Source: Acidobacteriota bacterium
GTDB taxonomy: Bacteria; Acidobacteriota; UBA890; WLXD01
Assembly (NCBI GenBank): GCA_012103255.1
Contig: WLXD01000001.1
Coordinates: forward strand, 682,001-746,000
Direction of reading: 5' to 3'
DNA: 64,000 nucleotides
A model generated the notes under the pieces. That model had not been told where the DNA came from and ran no database searches. It saw nothing but the letters and a program-made list of their open reading frames with translations. Positions within the stretch are counted from its first letter, which is position 1. Each line of letters begins with the position of its first letter. The translations under genes and the position numbers were made by a program. Shown one piece after another: positions 60,840-64,000 of this stretch.

Positions 60840-62108
60840 TCAGCGACTGATTCCGGTGGACGCCTCCCCGTCGACCAGATCAGCCATGAACGGCTCAGCG
60901 ACGTCGAACGCCAGATCGATCAGGGCTCCCGAACCTGTGCGCGTGTTCGTGATCACCGCGACCGAAACCGAATAGTCGGGAAACAGCGCCAGGAATGTCG
61001 AGCCGCCTGAGCTCACTCCGCCATGATGCGCCACGCGGTAGCTGTCGCGCCCCCCTAGAAACTCGCTGGTCTGCGCGATCCGCCAACCAAGGGCGTAGCG
61101 CTGAGGGTTATCGCTGCCATCCGGTAGCGTCTGCGGCTCCAGGTAGCGCTCAAGCGTGTCGACTCGCACGGTTTGGCCCTGGGGAAGGCCGCTCGCCAAG
61201 CGCGCCAGGTCCCGGGCCGACGAGAGAATGCCGCCACCCGGCCAGGCGCGGCTGTTGTCCACCTGCAGCGCATCACGATAGCGGTGCCCGACCACCTCGT
61301 AGGGGCGTGCCAGGTTCTGTTCCGGCACGGGGCTGTTCTCGAGGGCTGTCGATGAGAGTCCGCGGGGCCGCACGATCTCCTGCTCCAGGAGGGCACCGAA
61401 CGTGCGTCCGGTCGCTATCTCGAGTACGGCCCCTAGCAACGTGTAGCCGTGCGTGCTGTAGAGGAAGCCGGTCCCGGGATCGGAGACGAGCTCGTCCGAA
61501 ACGAACTGCTCAAGGCTCTCGTCTACCGAGGTGTATCGGCGGCGCGAGTAGGTTTCGTGAGGGGGCAACTTGAAGCGCCAGTTGTAGTGACGGATCCCGC
61601 CCGTGTGCGAAGCGAGTTGCCGCAGCGTTATGGCCGACAGGTGCGGCGGCAGCCCACTGCCCATGACCTCTCCAATCGGGCGGTCGATCTCGACGAGGCC
61701 TTGCTCATCCAAGCGAGCGAGCAGGATGGAAGACACCGTCTTCGAGACCGAGCCGATCCTCATCGTAGTCGTGGCTTCGAGCGGTCGGCGCGCTGCGAGG
61801 TCCGCGTAGCCAGCGGCTGTGCACCAGCGGATTTCACCCTCCAGCGCGACGCAGACCGTCACTCCGGTGATCGGGCGATCGTCCAACCAGGCGAACACGA
61901 CTCCGGTCGCATTGGCTCCCGCGCGACTGTCTCTGGCGGGCCCCGACACCACGCGGGGGAGGGGACCCTCGGGGAGCGAATTCCATCGTGTGAGCTCGAG
62001 CACCAGCGGAACGGCGATCAGGACCGCTAGGATGACAAGGGCGCGAAGTGCTCGCCGCAACCATCGGGCCCGAAACTTGGGGACGTCTCGATTCGTTGTC
62101 TTGTTCAT
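60840..62108 (-). CDS. Class-C beta-lactamase-type serine hydrolase
   Basis: A 422-aa protein anchored by one N-terminal helix (LRALVILAVLIAVPLVL). The hydrolase domain shows RIGSVSKTVSSILLARL with the nucleophilic S-x-x-K (SVSK), YSTHGYTLLGAVLE for the Tyr motif, and HHGGVSSGGSTFLA for the third motif. The family includes beta-lactamases, esterases and D-Ala-D-Ala peptidases; the substrate is not predictable. ATG 62108 is preferred over 62132, which adds eight residues. Divergent from the winged-helix regulator. Confidence 0.88.
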   Translation of the reverse strand: MNKTTNRDVPKFRARWLRRALRALVILAVLIAVPLVLELTRWNSLPEGPLPRVVSGPARDSRAGANATGVVFAWLDDRPITGVTVCVALEGEIRWCTAAGYADLAARRPLEATTTMRIGSVSKTVSSILLARLDEQGLVEIDRPIGEVMGSGLPPHLSAITLRQLASHTGGIRHYNWRFKLPPHETYSRRRYTSVDESLEQFVSDELVSDPGTGFLYSTHGYTLLGAVLEIATGRTFGALLEQEIVRPRGLSSTALENSPVPEQNLARPYEVVGHRYRDALQVDNSRAWPGGGILSSARDLARLASGLPQGQTVRVDTLERYLEPQTLPDGSDNPQRYALGWRIAQTSEFLGGRDSYRVAHHGGVSSGGSTFLALFPDYSVSVAVITNTRTGSGALIDLAFDVAEPFMADLVDGEASTGISR

Positions 62109-62164
62109 AGTCCTGGTATAGATCAGCTGCACGCCGCCTGGCCTGAAGAGACCTTGAAGTTTTG

Positions 62165-63067
62165 ATGAAACCCTCTCGATTCCTGCTCATCGACGACCTC
62201 CGGCTCGATCTGGCCGCCCGCCGCGTGTTCCGCGATGCCGAGGAGATCGAGCTTGGTCGGCTCACTTTCGACCTCTTTGCAGCTCTCGCACAGGCCGCCC
62301 CATCGGCCCTTTCAACAGACGAGATCATGTCCCAGGTCTGGGACTCCGAGGTCGTGAGCGACGAGACTCTGAAGCAGCGCGTGAGCCTGCTCCGTCGAGC
62401 TCTCGGACAGGATCGGAACCGCGTCTACCTTAGGACTGTCCGAGGCTTTGGCTACAGCCTGGCGACGGAGCCGGTCCACGCAGACGAATGGGACTCGGCG
62501 CATCGAGGCGAACCCGCGTCAGGAGGACGAGATCGGGCGCTGGTCGAGCCGCAAGGCGACATGCCGGACAACACGCCCGGGGGACGTTTTCTCCGCGCCG
62601 CGCTGCTCGTCCTGGCCGTCGTGGCGATGGTGCTGGTCGTGACGGTGTTGGCTATGCTGACCCGTCAACTGAAGCGCTGGAACCCAGAGTCGATCGCAAC
62701 GCGCGCTCTGCTCGGGACAGAGGCAGAGGCTGCGCGCCCCTTTGACGCGACAAGGGCGCCGGCATCAACCAGCCACCGACACGCCGGTCAGTCTTGCTCA
62801 GACGTCGAGGGTCGGGCGTCAGCGGGACCCGGTCGCGCCTGCCGCCTAGTCGTGGGAAGCAACACCGAACAGGTGAGTGCGGCCACGGATCAAGAGCATC
62901 CCGGGAGTTATGGCGGGGCTGGCCATGATCGTCTCGCCGACCGGATTCTGGGCCAGGAGTTCGAACTCGCGGCCCGCGCGCACGACGAAAACGTCGCCAT
63001 CCTCGGACGGCAAGTAGATGCGGCCGTCAGATGCTACGGGCGAGGCGGAGAATCCGCCGCCACGTAG
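62165..63067 (+). CDS. Membrane-anchored winged-helix regulator (CadC/ToxR type)
   Basis: Residues 5-105 form an OmpR-type winged helix: ELGRLTFDLFAALAQAAPSA, TDEIMSQVWDSEVVSDETLK, RVSLLRRALGQDRNRVYLRT and VRGFGYSLAT. A single membrane helix follows (LRAALLVLAVVAMVLVVTVL, about 143-162). Normally a large sensory or TPR domain would come next; here the remaining ~135 residues are low-complexity, and the last 74 codons run antisense through the PQQ-propeller gene. The gene may be truncated. ATG 62165 is preferred to the TTG before it. Divergent from the serine hydrolase and possibly its regulator. Confidence 0.75.
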   Translation: MKPSRFLLIDDLRLDLAARRVFRDAEEIELGRLTFDLFAALAQAAPSALSTDEIMSQVWDSEVVSDETLKQRVSLLRRALGQDRNRVYLRTVRGFGYSLATEPVHADEWDSAHRGEPASGGRDRALVEPQGDMPDNTPGGRFLRAALLVLAVVAMVLVVTVLAMLTRQLKRWNPESIATRALLGTEAEAARPFDATRAPASTSHRHAGQSCSDVEGRASAGPGRACRLVVGSNTEQVSAATDQEHPGSYGGAGHDRLADRILGQEFELAARAHDENVAILGRQVDAAVRCYGRGGESAAT

Positions 63068-64000
63068 TCGGCTTCGATAGAGTCGCTCTCCGCTCGCGAG
63101 TTCGTACGCCGACATGATTCCATTGTCGACGATGACGTACAGGATGCCGCGGTAGACGAGGGGAGTGGTGGTGTAGGCGGAGCCCCGTTCGGTCTCCCAC
63201 AGGAGTCCAGTATCGGCTGCGTCGGTTTCGTCTGGCGAATCGCCGGCTAGGCGATCCAGCGAGAAAGCCTGGATGGGTCGGCCACCGGCGGGGTAGCCGC
63301 CGGTGAGGATTACCTGGCCGTCAGCCACAACCGGCGCGGGCATGACGAATTCACCGGCGTTGTTGTCGCGGCACCATTCACGTGCCCCCGTGGCGATGTC
63401 GTAGCCGGCGAGCCAGTTGCCTCCGTTGAGAATGATCTGAGGTGTGGCCAGGGTTGCCACTGTCGGCGTCGCCCAGCCGGACGATTCCTCTCGATCGGTA
63501 CGCCAGATCTCGTCGCCAGTCGCGAGATCGAATGCGACGACGGCGGCCCCGGTCTCGCGGTCGTCCTGAATCAGGACGCGGTCCTCGTGGATGATCGGAG
63601 AGCTCGCGGGTCCCCACTGCACGTCGAGCACGCCGAGATCCCGGCTCCACACCGCGTTGCCGTGCAAGTCGTAAGCAAAGAGGCCTTGGGAATCGAAGAG
63701 CGCCACCACGAATTGCCCGTTGGTGGCCGGCGTGGCCGATGCGTGACTTCCCTTCAGATGGCGCGACACACGCGGCACGCCCTCAGTGGCCACTCGATGC
63801 CAGAGGATTTCGCCGGTGAGTCGATTGAGCGCATAGAGGCGCCAGCTGTGCGGCACGAGCGATGCGCTGTCCAGTCCAGCCTGGTCGACATCGCCGGTGC
63901 GTAGCTCGGAGGTGCCCGTAAGCGGGACCGCGGTGGTAACAAAAACGATGTCGTTCCAGACCACGGGACTGGAATGGGCCATGCCTGGTAGCTCGGTTGC
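62846..64000 (-). CDS. PQQ-type beta-propeller protein, 5' end outside the window
   Basis: An open frame of 385 codons to the window edge. The propeller blades are of the PQQ enzyme-repeat type: LTGEILWHRVATEG, DLHGNAVWSRDLG, DLATGDEIWRTDREESS, YDIATGAREWCRD and ELASGERLYRSRLRG. Near the edge, ATELPGMAHSSPVVW is the conserved N-terminal blade of these proteins, so the start and probable signal peptide lie beyond 64000; the ATG at 63982 is internal. Function unknown; such proteins are often periplasmic. Confidence 0.85.
   Translation of the reverse strand, partial: ATELPGMAHSSPVVWNDIVFVTTAVPLTGTSELRTGDVDQAGLDSASLVPHSWRLYALNRLTGEILWHRVATEGVPRVSRHLKGSHASATPATNGQFVVALFDSQGLFAYDLHGNAVWSRDLGVLDVQWGPASSPIIHEDRVLIQDDRETGAAVVAFDLATGDEIWRTDREESSGWATPTVATLATPQIILNGGNWLAGYDIATGAREWCRDNNAGEFVMPAPVVADGQVILTGGYPAGGRPIQAFSLDRLAGDSPDETDAADTGLLWETERGSAYTTTPLVYRGILYVIVDNGIMSAYELASGERLYRSRLRGGGFSASPVASDGRIYLPSEDGDVFVVRAGREFELLAQNPVGETIMASPAITPGMLLIRGRTHLFGVASHD

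Overview
The window is a GC-rich chromosomal segment, most likely from an uncultured Acidobacteriota. The inference rests on gene families: two PadR + large 'ADOP' MacB/FtsX permease pairs, a GWxTD-domain secreted protein, eukaryotic-type Ser/Thr kinases fused to PD40 propellers, a BNR/sortilin-like 'glycosyl hydrolase', and a one-protein hybrid two-component system (propeller, kinase, receiver, AraC HTH). No rRNA or complete tRNA gene is present, so the assignment is not proven.

Layout. 1-9.4 kb, minus strand: proton-translocating transhydrogenase (pntB, pntAB, pntAA), a PadR-ADOP pair with a clear operator/promoter region, a fused 2-oxoacid dehydrogenase E1, and a GWxTD protein. 9.7-18.2 kb, plus strand: AddB/AddA-type helicase-nuclease genes with a 4-nt overlap, an SGNH hydrolase and a B3/4-domain protein. 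18.3-21.5 kb: a BNR-propeller gene split by a 16-bp tandem duplication. 21.5-33.6 kb: surface-polysaccharide genes (rfbA, rfbB, glycosyltransferase, NAD-epimerase, asnB, left-handed-helix acyltransferase, UPF0104 membrane protein) plus glpD and a PKD/Ig lipoprotein.

33.6-54.1 kb is an accessory island and the most interesting part. It holds two intact reverse transcriptase (RT) genes of about 315 conserved residues, sharing a conserved 5' leader, and an in-frame remnant of a third. It also holds four small antisense ORFs (70-76 aa) sharing a W-x-x-P-x-[LV] motif near the N-terminus and a G-[AP]-S C-terminus. Five full and several partial copies of a 190-300 bp composite repeat punctuate it. 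Each full repeat has a 3' half of a tRNA-Val-like sequence on the minus strand at its left and a 3' half (from the anticodon arm) of an initiator-tRNA-like sequence on the plus strand about 152-157 bp to the right. RT copy 2 sits between two exact 49-nt copies of the left motif. Cargo between repeats includes a large hybrid histidine kinase, a propeller lipoprotein, two frameshifted Ser/Thr kinases, a small membrane protein, a DUF2326-like fragment and one of a pair of near-duplicate secreted proteins. I do not recognise this combination as a described system.

54.8-64 kb: the second copy of the duplicated secreted protein, a TolB-like propeller, a second PadR-ADOP operon, a DUF2200 protein, a small membrane ORF, a class-C beta-lactamase-type serine hydrolase, a membrane-anchored winged-helix regulator and a 5'-truncated PQQ-type propeller protein running off the window end.
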